Both the position numbers and the translations under genes were made by a program. The notes beneath the pieces are model-generated. The model searched no databases and had not been told where the DNA came from. It saw only the letters and a list, made by a program, of their open reading frames with translations. Source: Desulfitibacter alkalitolerans DSM 16504 (GTDB lineage: Bacteria; Bacillota; DSM-16504; Desulfitibacterales; Desulfitibacteraceae). From it: a DNA stretch of 64,000 nt. Shown piece by piece: positions 19,344 through 27,833 of this stretch. Within the stretch, counting starts at the first letter, position 1. Each line of letters begins with the position of its first letter. The DNA lies in the NCBI RefSeq assembly GCF_000620305.1, contig NZ_JHVU01000027.1, positions 1 to 64,000 of the forward strand. Direction: 5' to 3'.

Positions 19344-19799
19344 ATGTCAAAAATTTACGACAAAATATACTCATTTGTCTTTAGCCTATGTAAGCTTATG
19401 CTCCTACTAAAAATTATTGTGGTAAGCTACATAGTTTATGGCAGATTCATATTAAACAAAACTCCAGCATGGGGAGAAACACTGGCTTTAATGCTAATGG
19501 TGTGGTTTTCGCTATTGAGTACTGGTCTAGCACTAAAGGATGAAGCACATATTAGGATGAGCCTTGTAGATTTGTTTGCTCCTGAAAAAGTTATGAGGTA
19601 TTTGCAGAAATTTTATTATGTTGTTATTTTGGGATTTACCATATTCATGATAACTGCTGGCTATCAATTAATACAGCTTTCATCTCTAAGTGTAATACCA
19701 GGCTTGAAAATTAAATCAAGCTATCTCTTTGGAGCAGTATTTGTATCAGGGATTTTTATATTTGTCACCATATTGGAGAAAGTGAGGACAGAACTATGA
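19344..19799 (+). CDS. dctQ: TRAP transporter small permease (DctQ family), cluster B
   Basis: 151 residues, four hydrophobic segments. WGETLALMLMVWFSLLSTGLAL then EAHIRMSLVDLF is the family's central block. The ATG follows AGGGGGATT. It overlaps dctM by four bases (ATGA), so the two permease subunits are translationally coupled. Confidence 0.92.
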   Translation: MSKIYDKIYSFVFSLCKLMLLLKIIVVSYIVYGRFILNKTPAWGETLALMLMVWFSLLSTGLALKDEAHIRMSLVDLFAPEKVMRYLQKFYYVVILGFTIFMITAGYQLIQLSSLSVIPGLKIKSSYLFGAVFVSGIFIFVTILEKVRTEL

Positions 19800-21091
19800 T
19801 AACTGACCCAACTGCAGTGGCTCTCTTAATAGGCACCTTTTTCATATTAATTGTGTTGGGTGTTCATATTGCCTTTGCCATAGGTGTGGCAACTGTTATA
19901 ACAACTATATATATTGGCATACCGCTAATGACTGTGGCACAAAACATGGTAAAAGGAATAAATGTTTATGCAATAATGGCAGTCCCCTTTTTCATTGTTG
20001 CCGGTGAGATTATGGGTTCGGGGGGTATTTCCAGAAGACTGATTGAACTGTCAAATGCTTTAATAGGTTGGGTTAGAGGCGGTTTGGCAATGGTTAATAT
20101 CATGGCAAGCATGTTCTTTGGAGGAATTTCTGGCTCATCTGCTGCTGATACCTCTTCTATAGGTTCAGTGCTGATTCCCATGATGAAAAAGGCTGGCTAT
20201 GATGGGGAATTCTCTACTGCAGTGACCATGACCAGCTCAGTACAGGGAATATTGATCCCTCCCAGTCACAACATGGTTTTGTTCGCCTTAGTAGTTGGTG
20301 GAGTATCCATAGGGGAATTATTCCTGGCTGGACTAGTTCCAGGGCTGTTTTTGGGATTAGTTTTAATGATATTTGTTTACTTCATTTCTAAAAAACGAAA
20401 CTATCCCATGGGAGACAAGTTCGAGCCCAAAAAGGCATTAAAAACTACTTGGGAGGCTGGCTTAGGTTTAGGAACAGTTCTTATTGTTGTAGGGGGAGTT
20501 GTATCAGGAATTTTTACTGCAACTGAATCTGCAGCTATAGCTGTAGTCTATGCCTTTATAATTACATTCTTTGTGTATAGGGAAATACCCATTTCGGAGT
20601 TTTGGTATATTCTAGGAAGAAGTGTTAAGACCCTATCAATTGTAATGATACTTGTGGCAACGGCAAGCGCTTTTGGATGGATTATAGCTTATCTAAAGAT
20701 TCCTGCTTATCTTACAGAAAGCATACTGGGTTTCTCTGAAAACAAATATGTTGTTCTGATGATTATTAATGTATTATTACTTTTTTTAGGCATGGTAATG
20801 GATATGGCCTCTCTAATCCTAATTTTGGCGCCTATCTTATTACCCATAGTAACTGCAGTTGGTGTTGATCCGGTGCACTTTGGTGTAATCATGATATTAA
20901 ATCTTGGTGTTGGCTTAATAACTCCTCCAGTTGGCAGCACTTTATTTATAGGTAGTGCCATAGCTGGAATTAAGATAGAAAGGCTTTCAAAGGCCATGAT
21001 ACCCTTTTATATAGTCATTCTTGCCACACTCATGGCTGTTACCTATATTCCTGAAATATCATTGTTCATTCCAACACTATTTATGAGATAA
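19796..21091 (+). CDS. dctM: TRAP transporter large permease (DctM family), cluster B
   Basis: 431 residues, about 12 membrane segments. Family blocks: VPFFIVAGEIM, FGGISGSSAADTSSIG, LIPPSHNMVLFALV (the usual IPPS motif), DPVHFGVIMILNLGVGLITPP, and a terminal EISLFIPTL. Starts within the dctQ stop. The first URO-D gene of cluster B begins 16 bases later. Confidence 0.95.
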   Translation: MITDPTAVALLIGTFFILIVLGVHIAFAIGVATVITTIYIGIPLMTVAQNMVKGINVYAIMAVPFFIVAGEIMGSGGISRRLIELSNALIGWVRGGLAMVNIMASMFFGGISGSSAADTSSIGSVLIPMMKKAGYDGEFSTAVTMTSSVQGILIPPSHNMVLFALVVGGVSIGELFLAGLVPGLFLGLVLMIFVYFISKKRNYPMGDKFEPKKALKTTWEAGLGLGTVLIVVGGVVSGIFTATESAAIAVVYAFIITFFVYREIPISEFWYILGRSVKTLSIVMILVATASAFGWIIAYLKIPAYLTESILGFSENKYVVLMIINVLLLFLGMVMDMASLILILAPILLPIVTAVGVDPVHFGVIMILNLGVGLITPPVGSTLFIGSAIAGIKIERLSKAMIPFYIVILATLMAVTYIPEISLFIPTLFMR

Positions 21092-21107
21092 GAGGGAAGT
21101 GTTATTT

Positions 21108-22244
21108 GTGAATTTGAATAAAAAGTTTGATTATACTCTTGCTGATTCCCAGGGAACTAAAACAGAGCCAATCGCTGCTAAAAACTTTGATTTTGATAAG
21201 TATCTAGAATATGAAGCTGCTCTTATGGAAAAATGCAGCAAGTTTTGGTCTGAAGATTCAGGGGTGGCTGTTCATAGAAGGTTTAGAGTTCCTGAGGTGT
21301 TTTCATATGCCTGCAAAGACATGAGGCTTTCCTTGGAATTACAGCTTGGAGCCCTTAGTCACAGCATGGACTACAAAATGGATATTCCTAACTTTTTAGA
21401 ACCTTGGTACGGAATAGGAGTAATTGCAAGTGCCTTTGGTGCGGATTATAAATGGATAAAAGATCAAGCTCCAGTGAATGAGCCAGTTTTTCGGTCCATT
21501 GAGCAGGCACTAGCCTACAATTGGGTTCCAGTTGAGAAGACAGATATAGGAAAACACATTTTAGAAATGATAGAGTTTTTTCTTGGTGAAACCAAGGGGA
21601 AAATGCCCATTTCTTTTACGGATACCCAATCTCCCTTGAATATTGCTGCATCACTTGTGGACATAAACCAGTTTTTCATGGAGTTCTATTTAAATCCAGA
21701 GAAGCTCAAGGAATTTCTTAACCTAATCACAGGCCTGCTAATTGACTTTACAAAAAAGCAGCAGGAATTAATAGGAGATAACTTGGCCAGCCCAGGCCAT
21801 GGATTTGCGAGCACCAGGGAGTTTTCTGGTCTAGGGATGAGTGATGACATGATCATCATGGTTTCAAGCCAGACCTATGAGGATTTTTTAGTACCTAACA
21901 TTGATGCCATAGGAAAAGAATTTAGGGGAAGTGCTTTTCATTCCTGTGGTAACTGGTCAAAGAAGATTCCAGTAGTTAAAAAAATTAATAACCTTGCAAT
22001 TGTAGATGGTGCCTTTTCGCTAGAGACTGACCCCGATCCTAATGATGCCCAACCATTTAGAAAGGAATTCTCAGGGACGGGTGTTGTAGTAAATGCTCGT
22101 TTAGTAGGTGATGCCCAGCTGGCAGCAGAGCAGGTAAGGAAACTATGGGAGCCCGGCATGAAGCTTATTTTAGTAACCTACTGCGAAAGCCCTGGGGAGC
22201 AGGAAAAGGCTTACAACTATATTCATGAAATATGTCAAAAATGA
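21108..22244 (+). CDS. MtaA-type URO-D superfamily protein, cluster B (first)
   Basis: About 378 residues from the GTG at 21108, placed ten bases after AGAGGGA; the GTG at 21099 is too close to that site. Assigned to the URO-D superfamily by overall pattern: FADTQ-like FTDTQSPLNIAASL, MSDDMIIMVSSQTYEDFLVP and AFHSCGNWSKKIP. The zinc-type ligands are complete: His278-x-Cys280 and a distal Cys359 in LVTYCESPGEQ. Unlike the MTGRERLLC pair, its N-terminus is long and carries a distinct KFDYTLAD block. Substrate unknown. First enzyme gene behind the second TRAP transporter. Confidence 0.78.
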   Translation: MNLNKKFDYTLADSQGTKTEPIAAKNFDFDKYLEYEAALMEKCSKFWSEDSGVAVHRRFRVPEVFSYACKDMRLSLELQLGALSHSMDYKMDIPNFLEPWYGIGVIASAFGADYKWIKDQAPVNEPVFRSIEQALAYNWVPVEKTDIGKHILEMIEFFLGETKGKMPISFTDTQSPLNIAASLVDINQFFMEFYLNPEKLKEFLNLITGLLIDFTKKQQELIGDNLASPGHGFASTREFSGLGMSDDMIIMVSSQTYEDFLVPNIDAIGKEFRGSAFHSCGNWSKKIPVVKKINNLAIVDGAFSLETDPDPNDAQPFRKEFSGTGVVVNARLVGDAQLAAEQVRKLWEPGMKLILVTYCESPGEQEKAYNYIHEICQK

Positions 22245-22265
22245 TTAATCTAGGAGGTTTGACCC

Positions 22266-23309
22266 ATGGGAATTCCCTTTGATATTACATTCCATCCCAG
22301 CTGGTGGCATGCTAATACAGGAGTATCCTTTAACAGAATATTTTTTGAAGACCCTGAATACCGGATAGCCGCAGATCTAAAGATGCGTAGACTCCTATAT
22401 GATAAATTTGGAGATTTTGGTTTGGGGGAAAGAGAACCACAGCCTAGGCCCATCCTAGGCTCAGATTTAATAGCCTCAGGGTATTTACACTCTGAAATAA
22501 TGGGCTGTGAAGTGAGATATAGTGATGAAAACCCACCAGAGGTCCTTTGTGCAGATATATCTGATGAAAAACTAAAAAGCATCCAGGCACCAGACCTGGA
22601 TAAGTCCGAAAGTTGGCAAAGAATCGCAAACCAAATTGAGTTTTTACAGAAGGAATTCGGACATGTTAATTCTTGTATTAATCTCATGGGCATACAGAAT
22701 ATTGCCATGGATTTAAGGGGTCAAAAGCTTTTCATGGATTATTATCTTAATTCAGAGGCAGTTCATAACCTATTAGAAGCCTGTACAAAGGTATCAATAG
22801 AGATAGGTACTAGATTGAAAAGTGTATCAAAAGAGATGTCAGCTGGGGTAACTGCCATAGTCAAACAAATAGCATCAGATGTCTATGTTACATCCAATTG
22901 CACAGTTGAAATGATTTCATTAGAAACGTATAAAAGCTTTCTATTAAAGTACGACAATATTTTGGCAGATATATTTAAGCCTTTTGGAATACATCATTGT
23001 GGTCAGACCATGGAGCATGTTGTGGGTGGTTATGCACAGATTAAAAACATGACCTTTGCAGAGGTTGGAGCCTATTCAGATTTAGAATACGTTAGGGAAA
23101 AGCTGCCCAACATCCATTTAAATGCCCGCTACAGCCCTGTCAAGCTGGCAAAGGTTGAGGTGAGCGAATTAAGGGAGGATATTTCCAAGCTGGTTGGGAA
23201 GGGAAAGCCCTCAGAGCTTCTATCAGTTTCTTGTGTGGGTATAGATAAGTTAGTATCTGATGACCAAGTTAGAAACTTTTTAAAGTGCTGTAAAGATATA
23301 AAGCTTTAA
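22266..23309 (+). CDS. MtaA-type URO-D superfamily protein, cluster B (second)
   Basis: 347 residues, ATG behind TAGGAGG. Divergent URO-D-like protein: SLETYKSFLLKYDNILADIF and GIHHCGQTMEHV, with His243-x-Cys245 and a distal Cys323 in LSVSCVGIDK, i.e. the three-ligand zinc pattern. The N-terminus begins MGIPFDITFHPSWWHANTG and resembles none of the other six proteins closely. Possibly forms a pair with the preceding gene, from which it is separated by 21 bases. Function not recognised beyond the superfamily. Confidence 0.72.
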   Translation: MGIPFDITFHPSWWHANTGVSFNRIFFEDPEYRIAADLKMRRLLYDKFGDFGLGEREPQPRPILGSDLIASGYLHSEIMGCEVRYSDENPPEVLCADISDEKLKSIQAPDLDKSESWQRIANQIEFLQKEFGHVNSCINLMGIQNIAMDLRGQKLFMDYYLNSEAVHNLLEACTKVSIEIGTRLKSVSKEMSAGVTAIVKQIASDVYVTSNCTVEMISLETYKSFLLKYDNILADIFKPFGIHHCGQTMEHVVGGYAQIKNMTFAEVGAYSDLEYVREKLPNIHLNARYSPVKLAKVEVSELREDISKLVGKGKPSELLSVSCVGIDKLVSDDQVRNFLKCCKDIKL

Positions 23310-23334
23310 TAATGCAAATATCAGGAGGAATGTT

Positions 23335-24579
23335 ATGTTAACCGATAAGAAAATATTAAGTGAAAAGGTTTATGAAGCTGTTAACAGAGCTGAAATAACT
23401 GATATTCATACACATATTTATCCTACGGATTTTGGAGGTTTATTGTTGTGGGGAATAGATGAGCTGCTCACCTATCATTATTTGATCGTAGAGTATTTTC
23501 GCTACTCAAATATGAAGTATGAAAACTTTTTCAAGCTCAGTAAAAATGAGCAGGCTAACCTAATCTGGCAGAAGCTGTTTGTAGAGAATTCTCCAGTAAG
23601 TGAGGCCCAAAGGGGCGTTTTGACAGTTCTAGATAAACTTGGCTTAGACGTCTCCTCAAGGGATTTAGGGGAATTTAGAAGACATTTTGCTTCCCTAGAT
23701 TTAGATGAGTATGTTACAAAGGTGTTTGAAACGGCCGGGGTAAAGGAGGTTGTCATGACAAATGACCCCTTTGACCCTGAGGAAAGGGTTGTTTGGGAAA
23801 AGGAAAGCAATAAAGATAAGAGGTTTAAATCTGCATTACGCCTGGATGTGCTGCTAAATACTTATGAGCAGGCCTATTTAAAGCTTAATGAATTGGGTTA
23901 TACGGTGGGTTATGACTTAGACATGGAAACTCAGGATGAAATAAAAAGATTTTTAAGAGAACAAATCAATAAGATGAAGCCCCTGTATCTTGCAGTATCA
24001 CTGCCTCCAGATTTCATGGTTCCTGAGGCTTCCCATAGGTCTAAAATAATCGAGCAGTGTATTCTGCCCATTTGCAGAGAGTTCAGCATCCCTTTGGCCA
24101 TGATGATTGGTGTTGATAAGTTAGTTAACTTCAAATTAGGTGTTGGTGGGGATGCTGTAAAAAAGGCTGACATTGGTGCAGTGGAGTATTTATGTAAAAG
24201 CTACCCTGACAACAAGCTCATGGTTACGATGCTTTCAAAGGAAAACCAGCATGAGCTTTGTGTCATGGCAAGAAAATTTAGAAATCTGCTGATTTTTGGC
24301 TGCTGGTGGTTTTTGAATAACCCAAGTATTGTAGAGGAAATGACCAGAATGCGTATGGAGCTCTTGGGATTGTCCTTTGTTCCCCAACACTCTGATGCCA
24401 GGGTCCTAGATCAGCTAATCTATAAATGGACCCATTCAAGAAAGATTATAGCAAAGGTGCTTATTCAAAAGTATTGTGACATCTTAGACAGTGGTTGGGC
24501 CGTAACTGAAACAGAAATAGAACGAGATGTGGAAAACCTTTTCAGCAATAATTTCTGGAAATTTATTAATCAAGACTAA
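23335..24579 (+). CDS. UxaC-like uronate isomerase family protein, cluster B
   Basis: 414 residues, ATG behind AGGAGGAATG. Close full-length paralogue of the cluster A protein at 10768: TDIHTHIYPTDFGGLLLWGI, the AQRGVLTVLDKLGLDVSS stretch, VVMTNDPFD, FGCWWF and PQHSDAR are all kept. The following genes are tagaturonate reductase and altronate dehydratase, so galacturonate-to-tagaturonate isomerisation, or the same step on a derivative, is expected. The duplication of an isomerase that is normally bifunctional for both hexuronates is odd and suggests each copy is tuned to its own substrate. Confidence 0.78.
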   Translation: MLTDKKILSEKVYEAVNRAEITDIHTHIYPTDFGGLLLWGIDELLTYHYLIVEYFRYSNMKYENFFKLSKNEQANLIWQKLFVENSPVSEAQRGVLTVLDKLGLDVSSRDLGEFRRHFASLDLDEYVTKVFETAGVKEVVMTNDPFDPEERVVWEKESNKDKRFKSALRLDVLLNTYEQAYLKLNELGYTVGYDLDMETQDEIKRFLREQINKMKPLYLAVSLPPDFMVPEASHRSKIIEQCILPICREFSIPLAMMIGVDKLVNFKLGVGGDAVKKADIGAVEYLCKSYPDNKLMVTMLSKENQHELCVMARKFRNLLIFGCWWFLNNPSIVEEMTRMRMELLGLSFVPQHSDARVLDQLIYKWTHSRKIIAKVLIQKYCDILDSGWAVTETEIERDVENLFSNNFWKFINQD

Positions 24580-24591
24580 CAGGAGGTTATT

Positions 24592-25734
24592 ATGACAGGT
24601 AGGGAAAGACTATTATGTACATTACAAAGGCAAATACCGGATAGGGTGCCAATTGGGCTGTTTGTTCAAGAGGAATTTTTGGCGTACTTTTTTCCTGATA
24701 GAAAGAAAGTAGACCGGGTGATTGAAGGAACAGAATGTGCAAGGATACTCGGTTTTGATATTATTACACGAAGCCACCAATTCTCTGTTCCATATTTTTT
24801 AAAAAAGAGCTATTTAAATTGGGAAGTGGAGCATAAAAGCGAGATAAAAAATGGCAATTTATATAACATGGTTACCATTCATACTCCCAAGGGAACCTTA
24901 AAGCAGGTAGAAGGAATGCCGTATAATGAAAAAACCTCTGCAGGTACCCATGCTGCTACAATGGAGTATCTAATAAAAGACGAAAGGGACTTTGAAATAT
25001 TTCAGAAATATATTCCCAAAATTGACGGGAAAAGCATTAAGGAAATGAAAGAAAATGCCGTTCAAACACAGAAAACAATTGGGGACACTGGTATATCAGC
25101 ACCATGGGGATGGTGCGGTGTCTATAATGTGGCTGCCACCTACAGAAATCTTCAGGACCTGCTAATAGATCCCTATACAAATAAGGACTTTTATGAGGCT
25201 TACATGGCAATGCTAACCAAACTAATTGTAGAAAACACTGAATATCTAGCAGACACTGACTTCGACTGCATAGGAATTCAAGGAAATATAGCCAATTCTG
25301 CAATGATAGGTCCAGAATACTTTGATCGCTTTATACTGCCTTATGAAAAACAAGTGGTGGATGTAATAAGAAATGCAGGTAAGTATGCACTATATCACAA
25401 CTGTGGGAAGGCGAAGGTACTCCAGAACTCTTATGTGAAACTTGGAGTAGATATCTGGGAAACAATAGCAGAACATCCTCAAGGTGATAATAATTTAGAA
25501 GAGGCTAAAAGACTAATAGGAGACAAGCTCATTCTCTCCGGCAATCTTGACCAGGTTGAGTTTCTTAAGAAAGCTTCATTGACCCACATAGAAGAAAGGG
25601 TAGCCAAAATTATGCATATAGGAAAGCCAGGAGGAAACTACATTTTCGCCTGTTCTGATTATTTGGAAAGGGATACTCCTTTAGAAAGCATTGCTAAGGT
25701 TATAGAGGTTGCCAAAAGGGAAGGTAAATACTAA
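24592..25734 (+). CDS. MtaA-type URO-D superfamily protein, cluster B (paralogue of the cluster A copy)
   Basis: 380 residues, ATG behind AGGAGG, 12 bases after the isomerase gene. Same length and near-identical motifs to the protein at 7624: MTGRERLLC, QIPDRVPIGLFVQEEFLAYF, the H-N-C motif (His269, Cys271) and IFACSDYLERDTP with the distal Cys. Because this paralogue is the one URO-D type shared by both clusters, alongside the shared UxaC-like gene, the two probably act on the same chemical group in two different uronate series. Confidence 0.82.
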   Translation: MTGRERLLCTLQRQIPDRVPIGLFVQEEFLAYFFPDRKKVDRVIEGTECARILGFDIITRSHQFSVPYFLKKSYLNWEVEHKSEIKNGNLYNMVTIHTPKGTLKQVEGMPYNEKTSAGTHAATMEYLIKDERDFEIFQKYIPKIDGKSIKEMKENAVQTQKTIGDTGISAPWGWCGVYNVAATYRNLQDLLIDPYTNKDFYEAYMAMLTKLIVENTEYLADTDFDCIGIQGNIANSAMIGPEYFDRFILPYEKQVVDVIRNAGKYALYHNCGKAKVLQNSYVKLGVDIWETIAEHPQGDNNLEEAKRLIGDKLILSGNLDQVEFLKKASLTHIEERVAKIMHIGKPGGNYIFACSDYLERDTPLESIAKVIEVAKREGKY

Positions 25735-25768
25735 TTCGGATAAATGTTATCGGAATGGAGGCAGATGA

Positions 25769-26164
25769 ATGTTTGAAAACATACAAAAAATTACCCCAAA
25801 AAGCTTTGAAAGATATGGGCATGTTATATTTCATGATCATACAAAAAAAGAAAGCTTTCAGATAGTACTAAATGAATTTGAAGAGGTAGGCTGGAGAATT
25901 GCTGTATCAAAAATTACAGATAAGGCCATAAAGATACTTGCCAGGCATCCTAACTCAATGGAAACCTTTGAGCCAATGGAGGGCGTAACAGTAATCTGTG
26001 TTGCTCCAGCCAACAATCCCATGGATTATAAGCTGTTTTTACTGGATAAGCCCGTCTGTCTGTATAAAAACATTTGGCATGCTACCATGAGTATTTCAGA
26101 GTATTCTATAGTAAAGATTTGTGAAAATGCTCATGTGGAATCTGAAGAATATGATTTAGTTTAA
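25769..26164 (+). CDS. Small cupin-fold protein resembling ureidoglycolate lyase (AllA family)
   Basis: 131 residues, ATG behind ATGGAGGCAG. The pattern ARHPNSMETFEPMEGVTVIC, then FLLDKPVCLYKNIWHATM, resembles the AllA/ureidoglycolate lyase cupin family (HPxSxQAFxP and GVWHHP blocks), including the His residues. No allantoin genes are near; instead it lies between a URO-D gene and tagaturonate reductase. A role as a sugar-acid epimerase, lactone opener or lyase in the operon is possible. The family call is moderate and the function is not known. Confidence 0.5.
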   Translation: MFENIQKITPKSFERYGHVIFHDHTKKESFQIVLNEFEEVGWRIAVSKITDKAIKILARHPNSMETFEPMEGVTVICVAPANNPMDYKLFLLDKPVCLYKNIWHATMSISEYSIVKICENAHVESEEYDLV

Positions 26165-26189
26165 GGAATTAACTCCTCCTCATATATTT

Positions 26190-26240
26190 GGGGAACAAAA
26201 CCGCCTGGGAAAGTATTTCTGGGTGGTTTCCCCAAAAATT
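26190..26240 (+). terminator. Hairpin, probable terminator or attenuator inside cluster B
   Basis: GGGG and AAACCGCC on the left pair with GGTGGTTT and CCCC on the right, giving a long stem with G-T pairs; AAAAATTTT follows. It lies 26 bases after the AllA-like gene in a 164-base gap before tagaturonate reductase. Partial read-through or a separate promoter for uxaB-uxaA may exist, though none is obvious. Confidence 0.55.
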
Positions 26241-26328
26241 TTCCTGCTCGATAAGAGGGAGCAAAAAAAGCATCTTAAGCAGGAGTAAATGCTTAATATT
26301 TTAGAACTTATAGAATGGGGGGTAAGTA

Positions 26329-27810
26329 ATGCAACCATTAAATATGGAACTATTAAAAAACCAACAAGACCTACTTAATATGAATAAAGAGACAAAAATT
26401 AATTTTAAGGAAATGCCTGAGAGAATAATACAATTTGGAGAGGGTAATTTTTTAAGGGCTTTTACAGATTGGATGATTCATAGATTAAATTGCCTCAAAC
26501 TTTTCAATGGCAAAATTGTTGTAGTACAGCCAATAGAAAAGGGTATGGTAGAAACCCTGAATAGGCAGGATGGCCTGTACACCATTATTCAAAGGGGTAT
26601 TCAACAGGGCAGGGAAATAGAAAAAACGGAGATTGTAGGCTCAATAAGCAGGGGTATTAACCCTTATGAAGATTGGGAAGGTGTACTAAAATGTGCTGAA
26701 GATCCAAACATAGAGTATGTTTTTTCCAATACAACAGAGGCTGGAATTGATTATGATCCTGAGGATAGTTGCCAATTTGAACCTCCTTATTCTTTTCCAG
26801 GCAAATTGACCGTATATTTGTATCATCGCTTCAGGCATTTCAATGGTGAACCATCAAGAGGAATGATTATTATACCGTGTGAACTTATAGATAAAAACGG
26901 TGATACCCTTAAAAGGATTGTTTTACAGCTGGCAAAAAACTGGAATTATCCACAGAATTTTATAGAGTGGATTAATAACTCTAACAAATTCATAAATTCT
27001 CTAGTGGATAGAGTGGTCCCTGGGTATCCCAAGGAGGAAGCTGCCTTGATAGCAGAAAAATTGGGCTATTACGACGAGCTTATATGTACCAGCGAATTAT
27101 ATCATCTCTGGGTTATAGAGGGCCCAGAAGAATTGAAAAATGCCCTGCCCTTTCATAAGGCTAATTTAAATGTTATCTGGACTGATGACATGAGCATGTA
27201 TAGAACTAGAAAAGTGAGGATCCTAAATGGAGCACACACTTCATCTGTTCCTGCAGCATATCTCTGTGGAATTAATACTGTTAAGGAAATGATTGAGCAT
27301 GACGTCCTGGGTAAATTTATCAAGCAAATTATTAAGGAAGAGGTTATTCCTTCACTAGATTATGACAGTAAAATGTTAGAAGAATATGCAGACAGTGTTT
27401 TTGAAAGATTTGCAAACCCATATATCAGTCATTATCTCACAAGTATTTTGCTTAACTCAACTTCAAAGTTTAAAACAAGGGTCCTGCCATCTTTACTTGA
27501 CTATATAAAAAAGCATGGACAGATTCCTGTAAAGCTTACTTTTTCTTTGGCAGCCCTGTTTATCCTGTATCGTGACACTAATGAACTGCAAGACGACCCA
27601 AGGGTTTTGGAATTCTTTTATAATGTATGGGGCGAATATGGAAAAGAAAAAAATGCTGCCTCTCTAGTAGAAAAGGTGCTTGCCAACGAACATATTTGGG
27701 GGCAAAATCTAAATAATGTTGATGGACTAAACCTGGCAGTAAAAGTGCAATTAGAAAGGATATTGGATAACGGGATTGAGGAGACATTAGAGGGGCTAGT
27801 TAAAACCTAG
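26329..27810 (+). CDS. uxaB: Tagaturonate reductase (altronate oxidoreductase)
   Basis: 493 residues, usual family length. NADH-dependent reduction of tagaturonate to altronate. Long-chain polyol dehydrogenase family: IIQFGEGNFLRAFTDWM is the UxaB form of the nucleotide-binding start; VVVQP, FSNTTEAGI, IIIPCELIDKNG and KVRILNGAHTSSVPAAYL (the Lys, Asn and His of the catalytic block) are diagnostic. The ATG follows GGGGGGTAAG. Forms a pair with altronate dehydratase 23 bases downstream. Confidence 0.95.
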   Translation: MQPLNMELLKNQQDLLNMNKETKINFKEMPERIIQFGEGNFLRAFTDWMIHRLNCLKLFNGKIVVVQPIEKGMVETLNRQDGLYTIIQRGIQQGREIEKTEIVGSISRGINPYEDWEGVLKCAEDPNIEYVFSNTTEAGIDYDPEDSCQFEPPYSFPGKLTVYLYHRFRHFNGEPSRGMIIIPCELIDKNGDTLKRIVLQLAKNWNYPQNFIEWINNSNKFINSLVDRVVPGYPKEEAALIAEKLGYYDELICTSELYHLWVIEGPEELKNALPFHKANLNVIWTDDMSMYRTRKVRILNGAHTSSVPAAYLCGINTVKEMIEHDVLGKFIKQIIKEEVIPSLDYDSKMLEEYADSVFERFANPYISHYLTSILLNSTSKFKTRVLPSLLDYIKKHGQIPVKLTFSLAALFILYRDTNELQDDPRVLEFFYNVWGEYGKEKNAASLVEKVLANEHIWGQNLNNVDGLNLAVKVQLERILDNGIEETLEGLVKT

Positions 27811-27833
27811 TTTAAAATTGGGAGGAGACGTTT

